Shown piece by piece: positions 1-7,928 of a stretch of DNA of 31,161 bases. Below the pieces are notes generated by a model, which did no database searches, was not told the DNA's origin, and was given only the letters and a program-made list of their open reading frames with translations. Location: IMG/VR virus record IMGVR_UViG_3300017744_001918, positions 1 to 31,161 of that record. One strand, written 5' to 3'. The number at the start of each line of letters is the position of its first letter. Position 1 is the stretch's first letter. The translations under genes and the position numbers were made by a program. The DNA comes from a virus.

Positions 1-321
1 ATCTCTGTCTTCTCTTCTTGTCATATGATCAAATACACAATGAAGTATTTCGTGTGCTATAACGAATTCAATTTCTTTAGATGTCATCTTGCTGAAAAAC
101 TCTGTGTTAAAAAATAAGTTTCTACCATCAGTTGCGGCAGTTGGACACCACTCATCACACTCTTTAATCTGTAATCTTGTAGCCATGTTACCAAAAAACG
201 GATGTCTTAATAACAGTCCTACTCTAGCAACCACAATTTTATCAATAACTTCTGCTCTAAGGTGTTTTAACTCTTCTGGACTTAATTCTTTTTTTTCTAT
301 CTCTAAAGTGTCTGTGTTCAT
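1..321 (-). CDS. Putative metal-dependent peptidase, VWA-like family (N-terminal part)
   Basis: The first 107 codons of a gene that runs off the left edge. The sequence ends just after a zinc-protease HExxH motif (AHEILHCVFDH, about residues 89-99). The layout resembles the DUF2201/COG3864 family of predicted metallopeptidases, which carry a VWA-like domain further on; that part is outside the window. Such proteins are usually encoded beside a MoxR-type AAA+ ATPase, and one lies directly upstream. The ATG at 321 has no Shine-Dalgarno sequence; a TTGACT-17-TATAAT promoter ends 6 nt before it, so the message may be leaderless. The role in the phage is unknown. Family call fairly sure; peptidase activity is inferred. 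Confidence 0.7.
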   Translation of the reverse strand, partial: MNTDTLEIEKKELSPEELKHLRAEVIDKIVVARVGLLLRHPFFGNMATRLQIKECDEWCPTAATDGRNLFFNTEFFSKMTSKEIEFVIAHEILHCVFDHMTRREDRD

Positions 322-327
322 AATACT

Positions 328-356
328 ATTATACTTTCTTTTGGTAAATTAGTCAA
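328..356 (-). promoter_or_regulatory. Sigma70-like promoter, predicted leaderless
   Basis: On the minus strand, -35 TTGACT (351-356), a 17-nt spacer and -10 TATAAT (328-333). Only 6 nt (AGTATT) separate the -10 box from the ATG at 321, so the expected transcription start is the A of the start codon. No ribosome binding site fits between. Confidence 0.75.
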
Positions 357-367
357 CTCTTTTTTGG

Positions 368-396
368 TATAGGGCACCGGTAAAAAGTGCCCTATA
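368..396 (-). other. Intergenic hairpin between MoxR and the peptidase gene
   Basis: A perfect inverted repeat: TATAGGGCAC at 368-377 pairs with GTGCCCTATA at 387-396 around a 9-nt loop. It lies after the MoxR stop and before the promoter of the peptidase gene. Read on the minus strand it is followed by ACCAAAAAAG rather than a T run, so it is not a classical intrinsic terminator. It could stabilise the 3' end of the MoxR transcript or bind a protein. Confidence 0.6.
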
Positions 397-406
397 TTCA
401 ACACTA

Positions 407-1519
407 TTATTTGATGCTTTGAGCGGCAGTAATATATTTGCCGTATTTTTCGTGGAATTCATCAAAACATTTGACTGCATCAGGATCAATCGGTAATTGA
501 TACTGAGTTAATGCCATCTTGATACCCATAACAACAAGTTCTGTATCAAAATTATCCATCATAAATCTAAGAAATTTATTAACTTTGTCATTAAACTTCT
601 TATCTTTTTTGTCATTTGCTTCTTTGAGTTCATAACATAGTGAAACCGTAAGCGAGTACATTGCTGATATTTCTTTCGATTTCAGTTCTGTTATTTTACC
701 TTCAAGTATGTCTGAAGGATTAGGTAACTGTGAAGCCACCTTTCTGTGAGCCATGAACTTAACTGCAAGTCCTTCACCCACTGCACCACTGACCAAGTCA
801 GTTATAGTGTTTTCATCTAAATCATCTGAAAGTAATTCACTCACAAATGACCAAGATCTCGGAGTAGCAAACGACCTACTTGGTGATTTAGGATCAAAGT
901 CGTATAGGTCCTTCTTGCTAAAAGTTAGATATCCAACAACGTCTTTGTTCACATTGTTAGCCACTGACCATTCAAACCAGTCTTCAAACTCTGCTTTCAT
1001 TTCTAAGTGGATAAATCTGTTTGCCAACGGAGCAGGCATTCTGTATACAACACCTTTGTCTGCCTCTCTGTTACCAGCCGCTACAATCAATACATTGTCA
1101 GGCAATTCATATTGACCTACTCTTCTGTTTAATATAAGTTGATAAGCCGCCGCCTGTACTGAAGGTGCCGCAGAATTCATCTCATCTAAAAACAATATCA
1201 TATGCTTATGTTTTTTAGCCAATGCCTGTGTAGGCAATTCTGACGGACTTGCCCAAGTCATATTGTTTTCTTTAGAATTGTAATAAGGAATACCTTTAAT
1301 ATCTGTAGGCTCCCATAAACTTAATCTAATATCAATTACTTTGGCATTGATATCTTTACCAATTTGGTGAATAACATCTGATTTACCAATACCTGGGCCG
1401 CCCCATAAAAATATTGGTCTTTTGATTTTTAATGCGTGTAAGATACTTGCTTTTGCTTTATTAGGCGAAAGTTGTCTGCTTGTAAGACCAGCATCTTGTG
1501 TTTTACTTTGTTTTACCAT
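407..1519 (-). CDS. MoxR-like AAA+ ATPase
   Basis: A 370-aa ATPase. Walker A is GGPGIGKS (residues 40-47), Walker B is ILFLDE (about 108-113), the sensor-1 Asn is in AAGN (150), and a likely arginine finger is in ANRF (about 168). MoxR ATPases work with VWA or metallopeptidase partners as chaperones that remodel or activate protein complexes; the partner gene lies directly downstream at the window edge. The ATG at 1519 has a strong GAGGAG ribosome binding site and its own promoter at 1553-1581. The substrate in infection is unknown. Could also be annotated simply as a phage AAA ATPase. Confidence 0.88.
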   Translation of the reverse strand: MVKQSKTQDAGLTSRQLSPNKAKASILHALKIKRPIFLWGGPGIGKSDVIHQIGKDINAKVIDIRLSLWEPTDIKGIPYYNSKENNMTWASPSELPTQALAKKHKHMILFLDEMNSAAPSVQAAAYQLILNRRVGQYELPDNVLIVAAGNREADKGVVYRMPAPLANRFIHLEMKAEFEDWFEWSVANNVNKDVVGYLTFSKKDLYDFDPKSPSRSFATPRSWSFVSELLSDDLDENTITDLVSGAVGEGLAVKFMAHRKVASQLPNPSDILEGKITELKSKEISAMYSLTVSLCYELKEANDKKDKKFNDKVNKFLRFMMDNFDTELVVMGIKMALTQYQLPIDPDAVKCFDEFHEKYGKYITAAQSIK

Positions 1520-1552
1520 TTTGTACTCCTCGTTAATTTGTTGTTATACTTA

Positions 1553-1581
1553 ATAATACATTCTGGTAGTTCAAAAGTCAA
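1553..1581 (-). promoter_or_regulatory. Sigma70-like promoter of the MoxR gene
   Basis: TTGACT (1576-1581), 17-nt spacer, TATTAT (1553-1558), then a short leader with GAGGAG before the ATG at 1519. It sits in a 109-nt gap between two genes, one of the larger gaps in the window. Confidence 0.7.
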
Positions 1582-1628
1582 CCGCGAAGAAGTCAAGGTT
1601 TATGCGGGTTCTAGCGTCTGTGGATAAC

Positions 1629-2018
1629 TTATTCTGATGTTTCTAGCCTAGAAAGTGCTTTATTGATACCATATTTTCGAATATCTCCAGAAAACAGCAT
1701 TAATTCCATTGCTTTCTTTTCGTTGGTAACAATTACACCATCATCTGCTAGGTAGTAAGGACAGTTTATATATTTGTCTAGGAATATTATAGTTTGAGTG
1801 GTAAGATTAAAATCAATAGGAAATGGTACATCATATGTTTGTAGTTGTAACTTTTCTTTAATAAACTCCAAACCAGCATCAGTCAATCGTAAACCTCCTG
1901 AACCTTTGTCCCTAGTGTTCTTCCACCAAGTTGGCATATACTCTTTTAGAGTGTTTTCGCTGATACCTATTTCAGCCTGTTTTAAGAATATTTTGGTGTA
2001 GGTTTCTTTCCAGTTCAT
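1629..2018 (-). CDS. Conserved-looking phage protein of unknown function
   Basis: A 129-aa soluble protein with no motif I can assign. The N-terminal third is basic, and a segment around residues 44-55 (LRLTDAGLEFIK) resembles a winged-helix wing/helix, so nucleic acid binding is possible but unproven. Its ATG overlaps the stop of the upstream gene (ATGA), so the two are translationally coupled. The stop is followed by the gap that carries the MoxR promoter. Confidence 0.7.
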   Translation of the reverse strand: MNWKETYTKIFLKQAEIGISENTLKEYMPTWWKNTRDKGSGGLRLTDAGLEFIKEKLQLQTYDVPFPIDFNLTTQTIIFLDKYINCPYYLADDGVIVTNEKKAMELMLFSGDIRKYGINKALSRLETSE

Positions 2019-2305
2019 TTTTCACTGACAGTTTCACCCTGGGTCAATTTGACCACCGTGAAGTCTTCAGTGTTGAACATGGTGTTCAATTTCTTCGCTA
2101 GATTGAATGCGTGTCCAGGATTTGAAAACGATACTTTTTTGTATTTTGGACCCGGGTAGTTATTCAGCATATTTGCTGATTTTAAATTGAATGGTTTTTG
2201 TTTGTAGAATACTGCCCATATACCTTCAGCCGCAAGTACCTGTTCGCTCTTGTAAGATTTGCGATCAGTGAATTCCAGTAAAATAGTCGGTTTAGGTCTA
2301 CTCAT
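2015..2305 (-). CDS. Hypothetical protein
   Basis: A 96-aa basic protein without recognisable motifs. It starts at an ATG 10 nt after a GATAAATA octamer and has no clear ribosome binding site. It overlaps the next gene by 4 nt. Function unknown. Confidence 0.65.
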   Translation of the reverse strand: MSRPKPTILLEFTDRKSYKSEQVLAAEGIWAVFYKQKPFNLKSANMLNNYPGPKYKKVSFSNPGHAFNLAKKLNTMFNTEDFTVVKLTQGETVSEK

Positions 2306-2315
2306 GTTATATGAG

Positions 2316-2323
2316 TATTTATC
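2316..2323 (-). promoter_or_regulatory. Candidate T4-type late promoter
   Basis: The octamer GATAAATA on the minus strand lies in the 33-nt gap before the gene starting at 2305. It matches the NATAAATA form of the T4 late -10 element (T4 itself: TATAAATA). A single octamer in AT-rich DNA is weak evidence. Confidence 0.4.
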
Positions 2324-2338
2324 TATTTTATGGTAGTA

Positions 2339-2578
2339 TTAAAGATTACCGCCGTCTACTTTTATTTCGATTGCTTCGGCTTCAGTGGTAGTTTTTTGTG
2401 TCATTAGACCCTCATAGTTACCCGCTAAACGGGCCAACACTGTTGCTAGGCTATACGTGACTTGCTTGGCTGTGTTGATGTCTAAACGCACTTCTTTTTG
2501 GTTACTGAGGTCAGCACCTTTAACTTGTTGTATAAATTGTTGTAAACTGGCTGTGTTAATAGGTTCGTTTGTTGGCAT
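2339..2578 (-). CDS. Small hypothetical protein
   Basis: A 79-aa acidic protein, probably helical in the middle (about residues 34-58). Its ATG lies 23 nt inside the end of the upstream gene in another frame, with GGAG about 10 nt before it, so translation is likely coupled. No family recognised. Confidence 0.65.
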   Translation of the reverse strand: MPTNEPINTASLQQFIQQVKGADLSNQKEVRLDINTAKQVTYSLATVLARLAGNYEGLMTQKTTTEAEAIEIKVDGGNL

Positions 2579-3053
2579 TGCTTAACTCCGTTTTCATTTC
2601 TAATGATGTTCTAAATGGGCCTTTAAAAGGATAACTGTCCAATGTTAATAATTTAGGACAATAACTTCTTACCCAACCTTTTTCAAACTGAATAACATAG
2701 TATCCAGCACAATATAAACTTTTTGATTTTTTACTTTTATTAAACAAAGGTAATTTACGTTTTACATCAAACACCATATTATAAGGTTTAAACTTTGACG
2801 GATAATCATAAACTGAATTATCTTCATTTTCTTTTTCTTCTTTTGGAGCACTGATTGATGAACCCCACATCCATTCTCCATTAAAATTCTTTTGGAGTTG
2901 TTGTTGAGTGTCGAATATTCTAGTACCATCGGAACAACTAAACATATATCTTCTATCTTCTTGTCTACATATCGTTCCTACTTTTTCTCCATCAGATTCT
3001 AATATCCAGAATCTGTTCTCTAATATCGGCTTTGCAAAAAATTTATTTGTCAT
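2556..3053 (-). CDS. Hypothetical protein
   Basis: A 165-aa protein rich in aromatic residues. The C-terminal half contains YCAGYYVIQF and GWVRSYCPKLLTL, and the pattern looks like a compact beta-rich domain. Two cysteines here (about 115 and 132) might bind a metal, but there is no standard motif. It starts at an ATG overlapping the stop of the nuclease gene (ATGA), with GGAGGCG as ribosome binding site. Function unknown. Confidence 0.68.
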   Translation of the reverse strand: MTNKFFAKPILENRFWILESDGEKVGTICRQEDRRYMFSCSDGTRIFDTQQQLQKNFNGEWMWGSSISAPKEEKENEDNSVYDYPSKFKPYNMVFDVKRKLPLFNKSKKSKSLYCAGYYVIQFEKGWVRSYCPKLLTLDSYPFKGPFRTSLEMKTELSNANKRTY

Positions 3054-4048
3054 GCTGTCGCCTCCTCTTTAAGTTTATATTTTGCATTTAATGGTTCTGC
3101 ATATGTTTGTGGGTATTCTGCAATTTTTTGCATATCCCATTTAGCACAAAATTTTATTAATTTTAATCCTACTTGTTCAACAGTTTTAGGTTTAACATTG
3201 TTGATAGTATCCTCAATCAATGTTCTTATTTCCTTAGGTTGTGCTGTCAAGTCACACAAGGTTACATTTCTTTGAAAGTCTTCCATAACTCTATGCTCGT
3301 CGCCGTTATGGTCAACCCAACGTTGTAGCATCATGTTATTCCAGTTGTATCCTTTAGAATCTCTGTCTTCGAATGCATCTTGTAAACCAACCTTCTTTTT
3401 AGTTCCTTTTGTTCTAACACCAGGATAAGCACTGAATACATTATCAGCAGTATCGCCTCTCATACATTTTTCAAACAATAACCATTGAGGATTAGGTGCA
3501 GGTTTTTCTTCTTTAGTCTTTTTATCTATTACTCTATTTCCTTTTGCGTCAAAATATCCTTCATGAGTGATTGTAGTTTCAGTTATGCCGTTATACTGAC
3601 ATACATTAGGAGCAATCAATTGAGCAAAGTCTCCATCTGTTGAAACAATAATATGATTATCATTTGGATGCGATTGAACCCAGCCTGCAATTAAATCATC
3701 TGCTTCAAGTTGAGGATTTTGAATAGCAGTGCAGTTTGTTTTTGTGTCTATAAATTCTTTGAAATTATCAAATGTTTCCCAAAATACTAAATCTTCTTCA
3801 ACTTCTTTTTCTGTTCTGGCATCTCTAGCATTTTTTCTATTACGTTTATAAGGTTCATAAAAGTCTTTACGCCAACTTCTACCTTCCAAACAAAATACAA
3901 CATGGTCACCTTTAAAATCTTGCCATACTTTACGGATACTGTTTAATGTAATATGTAGAGCCATTCCTATCTTAGAATCCAAATCACTCTGTATTGCGTG
4001 TTTGGCTCTAAAAAATGTATTGGCTGTGTCTACAATTATATAATTCAT
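3050..4048 (-). CDS. rnh: 5'-3' exonuclease / RNase H, T4 Rnh type
   Basis: A 332-aa flap-endonuclease-family (PIN-like) nuclease. Acidic metal ligands are visible in order: D7 (IIVDTAN), the LEADD motif (114-118), STDGD (136-140) and RGDTADN (197-203). A helix-hairpin-type segment follows at about 208-222, and the Arg/Lys-rich arch region is at 57-72. T4 RNase H (305 aa) removes RNA primers from Okazaki fragments and adjacent DNA, which fits the replication genes elsewhere in the window. A TTG one codon upstream is possible, but the ATG at 4048 overlaps the preceding stop (TGATG) and is the better start. Confidence 0.87.
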   Translation of the reverse strand: MNYIIVDTANTFFRAKHAIQSDLDSKIGMALHITLNSIRKVWQDFKGDHVVFCLEGRSWRKDFYEPYKRNRKNARDARTEKEVEEDLVFWETFDNFKEFIDTKTNCTAIQNPQLEADDLIAGWVQSHPNDNHIIVSTDGDFAQLIAPNVCQYNGITETTITHEGYFDAKGNRVIDKKTKEEKPAPNPQWLLFEKCMRGDTADNVFSAYPGVRTKGTKKKVGLQDAFEDRDSKGYNWNNMMLQRWVDHNGDEHRVMEDFQRNVTLCDLTAQPKEIRTLIEDTINNVKPKTVEQVGLKLIKFCAKWDMQKIAEYPQTYAEPLNAKYKLKEEATA

Positions 4049-4278
4049 CAATCAATATCTACTCTAACTATGTGTTTTCTTAATTCTTTTACAAAGAACT
4101 CTAACTTATCAATCATACCGATTAGGTCTTTGTCCGTGATATACCTGCTACGTTCTTTAAGTCTATCATATTCTTTGATTGATATTTGCACCATAGGACC
4201 ATAGTTGTCTTTATGTCCTACACTCTCGTTTTCCATAGAGGAATCCAGTGCTCTTTGTTTTTCGTCTGAGTCTGTCAT
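4048..4278 (-). CDS. Small hypothetical protein
   Basis: A 76-aa charged, probably helical protein (coiled-coil-like heptads around residues 36-68). It has a good AAGGAG ribosome binding site before the ATG at 4278, and its stop overlaps the start of the nuclease gene. It may be a partner of the nuclease, but only the position suggests this. Confidence 0.65.
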   Translation of the reverse strand: MTDSDEKQRALDSSMENESVGHKDNYGPMVQISIKEYDRLKERSRYITDKDLIGMIDKLEFFVKELRKHIVRVDID

Positions 4279-4288
4279 TTTTATCTCC

Positions 4289-4684
4289 TTAACTTATTTC
4301 TGACTTATCGTCACTTAAATTTTTAGTATTAATGTATCCAGCACCTCTTGTTGGATCTAATCCTTCTTCTTGAAGAATGTTTTGGGCTATTGTTCTGAAC
4401 CAACCATCTACTATTTGTTCATTTGTTTCGCCTTTATATCCTGCGTCCAACAATTTTTCAATGAATTCATTGTTCCAATCTAATTCAAAGAATCCATTTC
4501 TAATGTTTTCCTGATTAATTTTTGTATCTAACACAGCAACCCAAGGTTCTCCTTTTGCTGTTGCTTGTTCTTTTTCTTTCATTAATGCTTCTAACTTTGG
4601 ATTTTTACTTGTTTCTTCAGAAGTTGTTTCTTTCTTCTTAATAAACTTGTCCTTTACTTGTTTAATTTTTTTAATTATGTCCAT
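4289..4684 (-). CDS. Hypothetical protein
   Basis: A 131-aa protein with a Lys-rich N-terminus (about residues 1-30) and a more ordered core (about 45-115) containing FFELDWNNEF and an acidic helix. The ATG follows GGAG at good spacing. It lies between QueE and the RNase H block. No family I can name. Confidence 0.65.
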   Translation of the reverse strand: MDIIKKIKQVKDKFIKKKETTSEETSKNPKLEALMKEKEQATAKGEPWVAVLDTKINQENIRNGFFELDWNNEFIEKLLDAGYKGETNEQIVDGWFRTIAQNILQEEGLDPTRGAGYINTKNLSDDKSEIS

Positions 4685-4716
4685 TTTTGTTCTCCATTTT
4701 GTCTTTGTTTATCTTA

Positions 4717-5613
4717 TCAAGTCCCCCAGGCATTTCCGAATATGTCGACGTGTAGTCTTGGAGTGTATCTCCATCCTCTTGCCATTGCAAGTTCGGCGAC
4801 TTTTTTTGTGTTGAGGATATATGTTTCTGATCTTCCTCCCAGTGGCATGACATAAACGGGAACGTTGATTCCCACTTGATTGTACTCGGCAACTGCTTTT
4901 GAAACTTCGTCAACATCGGAAGCATCAGCGACCACAAATTTGAAATACATTTCACTATTAGGAATCCCGTTATAAGACCTAGCAATCTCAGGTTTGATAG
5001 CAGTGTTCCAAGGCTCACCCGATACGGAAAGTTTCGGAGAGCAACTCCAAGTGACTTGGAATTTGTCTTGTTTTCTAAGATAGTCTTCAAAATCCTTGTG
5101 TAAAGTCTGCGTTGTATTTGTCTCGAAAGTAACATTTTTTAAATCCTTCATTCTTGGATGTTCAAATAATTCAATGTAAGTTCTTTGCCATCCCAACAAA
5201 GGCTCACCGCCTGTTAATATAAAGTGTACATCTTGTCCATTAGACATTGTCCACTTGCCTTCAGGAGTTAATGATAACACATGATCCACCACTTCGTCAA
5301 TAGTCTTGTCCATCATAAACTTTTTGAACTCAGGGTATATACTGGCATAAGTGTCACAGCCTGTATGTACTATTGGCAAGTCTTCAAACTTTTCCACTTT
5401 GTCAGTAATCCCTGCGTCCAATAACTCTTTAACTTCCGGATTGTATTTTATTCCTTGTTTTAGTTTTTCTGCTCTATTTGGTTCTTTAGCCAAACCAAAA
5501 TTCATACAACGAAAGTTACAACCGAATGTTCGTAAGAACACACTTGGTACTCCAACAAAACGTCCTTCGCCCTGTACAGAGTAAAATGCTTCTGAATATC
5601 TAAGTTTAGTCAT
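4717..5613 (-). CDS. queE: 7-carboxy-7-deazaguanine synthase (QueE), radical SAM
   Basis: A 298-aa radical SAM enzyme that contracts 6-carboxy-tetrahydropterin to 7-carboxy-7-deazaguanine on the way to preQ0. The N-terminus has the QueE signature (FYSVQGEGRFVGVPSVF, 10-26). The cluster cysteines are unusual: C32 and C36 (GCNFRC), but the third expected position is Phe; GCDT, the usual end of the motif, appears only at C86 after an insertion of about 50 residues. The TGGEP loop for SAM binding is at 134-138 and the end is GNAWGT. The start overlaps folE by 8 nt with AAAGG before it. Family certain; activity likely if C86 is the third ligand. Confidence 0.92.
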   Translation of the reverse strand: MTKLRYSEAFYSVQGEGRFVGVPSVFLRTFGCNFRCMNFGLAKEPNRAEKLKQGIKYNPEVKELLDAGITDKVEKFEDLPIVHTGCDTYASIYPEFKKFMMDKTIDEVVDHVLSLTPEGKWTMSNGQDVHFILTGGEPLLGWQRTYIELFEHPRMKDLKNVTFETNTTQTLHKDFEDYLRKQDKFQVTWSCSPKLSVSGEPWNTAIKPEIARSYNGIPNSEMYFKFVVADASDVDEVSKAVAEYNQVGINVPVYVMPLGGRSETYILNTKKVAELAMARGWRYTPRLHVDIFGNAWGT

Positions 5614-6280
5614 GACCTTTCATGCTCATACAAATATCATAAAACTCTTTCTTAAGAGGAGCATGACTATCAAATGCACCTAGCATGATAGCAGTAGTCA
5701 TATCAGATTCATGTTCTCTTACACCTCTGTGTGTCATACAATGATGTTCTGCTTTAACCATCACAGCCACATTAGGAGTCTTTGCATATTTTTGTAGTGC
5801 TTCAGCAATCTGTGTTGTCATTTCTTCTTGTATCTGAGGTCTTTCAGCAATATGATGAACTATTCTATTAAATTTAGATAATCCAATAACTTCTTTTTCT
5901 GGAAGAATACCTATCCAACATTTACCTACAATATTCTGAAAATGGTGAGCACAAGTTGATTTTATACTAACTGGACCACTTGTGTATAAACTTCTGTAAC
6001 CCATATTAGGAAAAGAAGTAACTTTAGGCGGTTGTACAAATCTACCACCAAATATTTCTTTTATGTACATTTTAGCAACACGTCTTGCAGTTTCTTTTGT
6101 GTTGTGATCATTTTCAGTATCAATCACTAATGCATCAAGAACACCTCCAAAATTTTCTTCAACTTCTTTTTGAAGTTCTTCCAGTTCACCTTGCTCTATA
6201 AAATCAGCGATATTATCATTACTGTGAAATCTAATATCTTTTTCCTTAAGCCTTTGTCTTATTCGTTCTGATGCTTTCAT
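5606..6280 (-). CDS. folE: GTP cyclohydrolase I
   Basis: A 224-aa enzyme, close to the 222 aa of E. coli FolE. It converts GTP to 7,8-dihydroneopterin triphosphate, the first step of both folate and 7-deazaguanine synthesis. The zinc ligands fall at the E. coli positions: C110 and H113 (STCAHHF) and C181 (EHHCMTHRG); catalytic His residues are in the same motifs. GLSKFNRIV (133-141) is also typical. It is coupled to queE by an 8-nt overlap and starts at TAATG with GAGGGAC upstream. With QueE next door the purpose is most likely preQ0 synthesis rather than folate. Confidence 0.95.
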   Translation of the reverse strand: MKASERIRQRLKEKDIRFHSNDNIADFIEQGELEELQKEVEENFGGVLDALVIDTENDHNTKETARRVAKMYIKEIFGGRFVQPPKVTSFPNMGYRSLYTSGPVSIKSTCAHHFQNIVGKCWIGILPEKEVIGLSKFNRIVHHIAERPQIQEEMTTQIAEALQKYAKTPNVAVMVKAEHHCMTHRGVREHESDMTTAIMLGAFDSHAPLKKEFYDICMSMKGHD

Positions 6281-6492
6281 TAGTCCCTCTTGATATATTT
6301 TTCTAAAACTTCTAATTGATCATGATATTCAGCAATCACTTTTAATTCTTTTTCTATAGTTTCAAGAATGTCTCCGTGTTCACCAATTCCCACAGCCTTT
6401 TCCATATAGATTTGCACATTTGTTACGTGTTTTTCTATATGTCCTTTGGCGTGTGCCACCATTGCATCATATATATTTTGTCTACTTGCCAT
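6280..6492 (-). CDS. Small helical protein, unknown function
   Basis: A 70-aa His-containing, predicted all-helical protein, first gene of the folE-queE transcription unit. It has a GAGGAG ribosome binding site and a promoter at 6517-6545. The pattern looks familiar from marine T4-like phages, but no function is known to me. Confidence 0.7.
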   Translation of the reverse strand: MASRQNIYDAMVAHAKGHIEKHVTNVQIYMEKAVGIGEHGDILETIEKELKVIAEYHDQLEVLEKYIKRD

Positions 6493-6516
6493 AGTTTTTT
6501 CTCCTCTGTTGTTACT

Positions 6517-6545
6517 ATATTAACAAATTTTGTCCAATTTGTCAA
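6517..6545 (-). promoter_or_regulatory. Sigma70-like promoter for the folE-queE operon
   Basis: TTGACA (6540-6545), 17-nt spacer, TAATAT (6517-6522). It overlaps the last codons of the SGNH protein gene and would drive the 70-aa gene, folE and queE. The -35 box is perfect; the -10 box matches 4 of 6. Confidence 0.6.
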
Positions 6546-7128
6546 TGATTTGTTTAAGAACAATTTGGTTTCCTTCGGGAGTATAATGGTTAATCTCTCC
6601 TCTATGCTCGGGCCAAATATCTGTTAAATCTAATGTGTTTTTTTCACCAGCAAAATGGTTGCTAATGCTGAAATTATCTACTGCCAAATACGGTATTGTA
6701 ATAAATCGATTTATTTCTTCACGTGTAATTTGGTAAAGGTCTTTTTGGTATTCGTCATCGTAATGATGATAAAACCAATTTTTTGCAGTTTTTAATCTAG
6801 GATTAAACCAATCAAATTTGTTTGCGATATCGGAATATATTAAATCGCAGTTTTCATGTAAACCTTGTTTGTGTACAGGATGTTTAGGTGTGTGTATTCT
6901 ACTAGGACTGGTATGACACACAATCACGCAATCATAATTGTTAACCCAATAAGAATCATGAGCACTTACATTGTGTAATTGTTTCAGTATTTTGTATTCG
7001 CCTACACCAGCCTGAGCCACATTGTTTACAGCATGAGTTTCAGACAGTATAAGAGGCCAACCTATTCCTTCACCGTTGGGCCATTCACAACCAAAACTGT
7101 CGCCTGCTATTAGTATTCTTTTAGCCAT
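6520..7128 (-). CDS. SGNH/GDSL-like hydrolase family protein
   Basis: A 202-aa protein beginning with the block I motif IAGDSFG (residues 7-13), where the Ser would be the nucleophile. Near the end, GEINHYTPEGNQIV provides the block V His, but the usual Asp three residues before it is not conserved. SGNH enzymes cleave acyl or acetyl esters, often on glycans. It overlaps the neighbouring SGNH gene by 19 nt, so the two probably act together. Whether it is active and on what is unknown. Confidence 0.72.
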   Translation of the reverse strand: MAKRILIAGDSFGCEWPNGEGIGWPLILSETHAVNNVAQAGVGEYKILKQLHNVSAHDSYWVNNYDCVIVCHTSPSRIHTPKHPVHKQGLHENCDLIYSDIANKFDWFNPRLKTAKNWFYHHYDDEYQKDLYQITREEINRFITIPYLAVDNFSISNHFAGEKNTLDLTDIWPEHRGEINHYTPEGNQIVLKQIIDKLDKIC

Positions 7129-7928
7129 TTCAAATATTCTGTTGCTATCAATTTATGATATTGATTGTTAAAATGTTCTTTGTCTTCAATAAAATAATCT
7201 TCTGCTTTATGTCCTAATGTATTTAGATGTTGTTCCACACTCTGGTTCGCTCTTTTCATGGTATCAATCTTACCAAAATAATCTGTATCACTGGGCCATA
7301 CACCTCTGCTTCTAAAATTAAACACATACAACTTTGCGTTGTTTTCTGTACACATCTTATCCCACATATACATATTTTTTAAAAATTCTCTTTTTTCTAT
7401 CACTGTATTGCATTCATAAAACAGTTTCACAGACATATAAGAATCTTTTCTTAAATCAGGTGACGTTAATCCATGCTCTGCTGAAAATCCAATGCTTGGT
7501 ATCTTTTTATAATCATCTCCGACAGGCTTTTGTAATATTTGCACAGTGTTTCCTGCCACAGGTTGATCAGAAAATTTTCTAACATTTTCAGTTGACTCTG
7601 GATGTTCGTATGTAAATTGATCTAATGGATCTGCTTCATGTTTTAAATCAGGGTCGAAACTTAATTCTATTCTGTTCAACGGAGCCAAACATATAAACAC
7701 TTCATCTATATCATTGTATTTAGAAAACATATTAGCCAACCAAGTTGTGTATAGATTATTTGTTGCACCAGGTTGTGCATAAATTACAATATCCTTGTTG
7801 TGTATTTCAGAATATTTTACTGCATAATTGTTTTCGTTCCAGAACGTAAAACTGCCAGGACCAATTTTTCCTTCAATGGTCTTATATCCTACTGTGTGGC
7901 TATCGCCTATAAAAAGTGTTCTACTCAT
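7110..7928 (-). CDS. SGNH/GDSL-like hydrolase family protein
   Basis: A 272-aa protein starting with IGDSHTVGY (block I, nucleophile S10). A candidate block III Asn is in CLAPLNRIE (about 80-88), and DKEHFNNQYHKLIA near the C-terminus has the D-x-x-H pattern of the catalytic pair. All SGNH positions therefore look occupied. It is coupled to the 2OG oxygenase gene by a 4-nt overlap. A role in glycan deacylation is plausible given the nearby glycosyltransferase and sugar dehydrogenases, but this is inferred from context. Confidence 0.72.
   Translation of the reverse strand: MSRTLFIGDSHTVGYKTIEGKIGPGSFTFWNENNYAVKYSEIHNKDIVIYAQPGATNNLYTTWLANMFSKYNDIDEVFICLAPLNRIELSFDPDLKHEADPLDQFTYEHPESTENVRKFSDQPVAGNTVQILQKPVGDDYKKIPSIGFSAEHGLTSPDLRKDSYMSVKLFYECNTVIEKREFLKNMYMWDKMCTENNAKLYVFNFRSRGVWPSDTDYFGKIDTMKRANQSVEQHLNTLGHKAEDYFIEDKEHFNNQYHKLIATEYLKWLKEY

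Noticed and set aside
368-396. Hairpin as an intrinsic terminator
   Set aside because: The stem is strong, but no T tract follows it on the minus strand; the A/T runs are on the wrong side.
753-1115. Plus-strand open frame opposite the MoxR gene
   Set aside because: It is antisense to conserved ATPase motifs and has no ribosome binding site.
1863-1887. TTGACT-17-TATTAA inside the 129-aa gene as a promoter
   Set aside because: The -10 box matches only 4 of 6 and no gene start lies close behind.
4671-5135. A 154-aa open frame on the minus strand inside queE
   Set aside because: It overlaps the certain queE gene in another frame and has no recognisable motif or good start.
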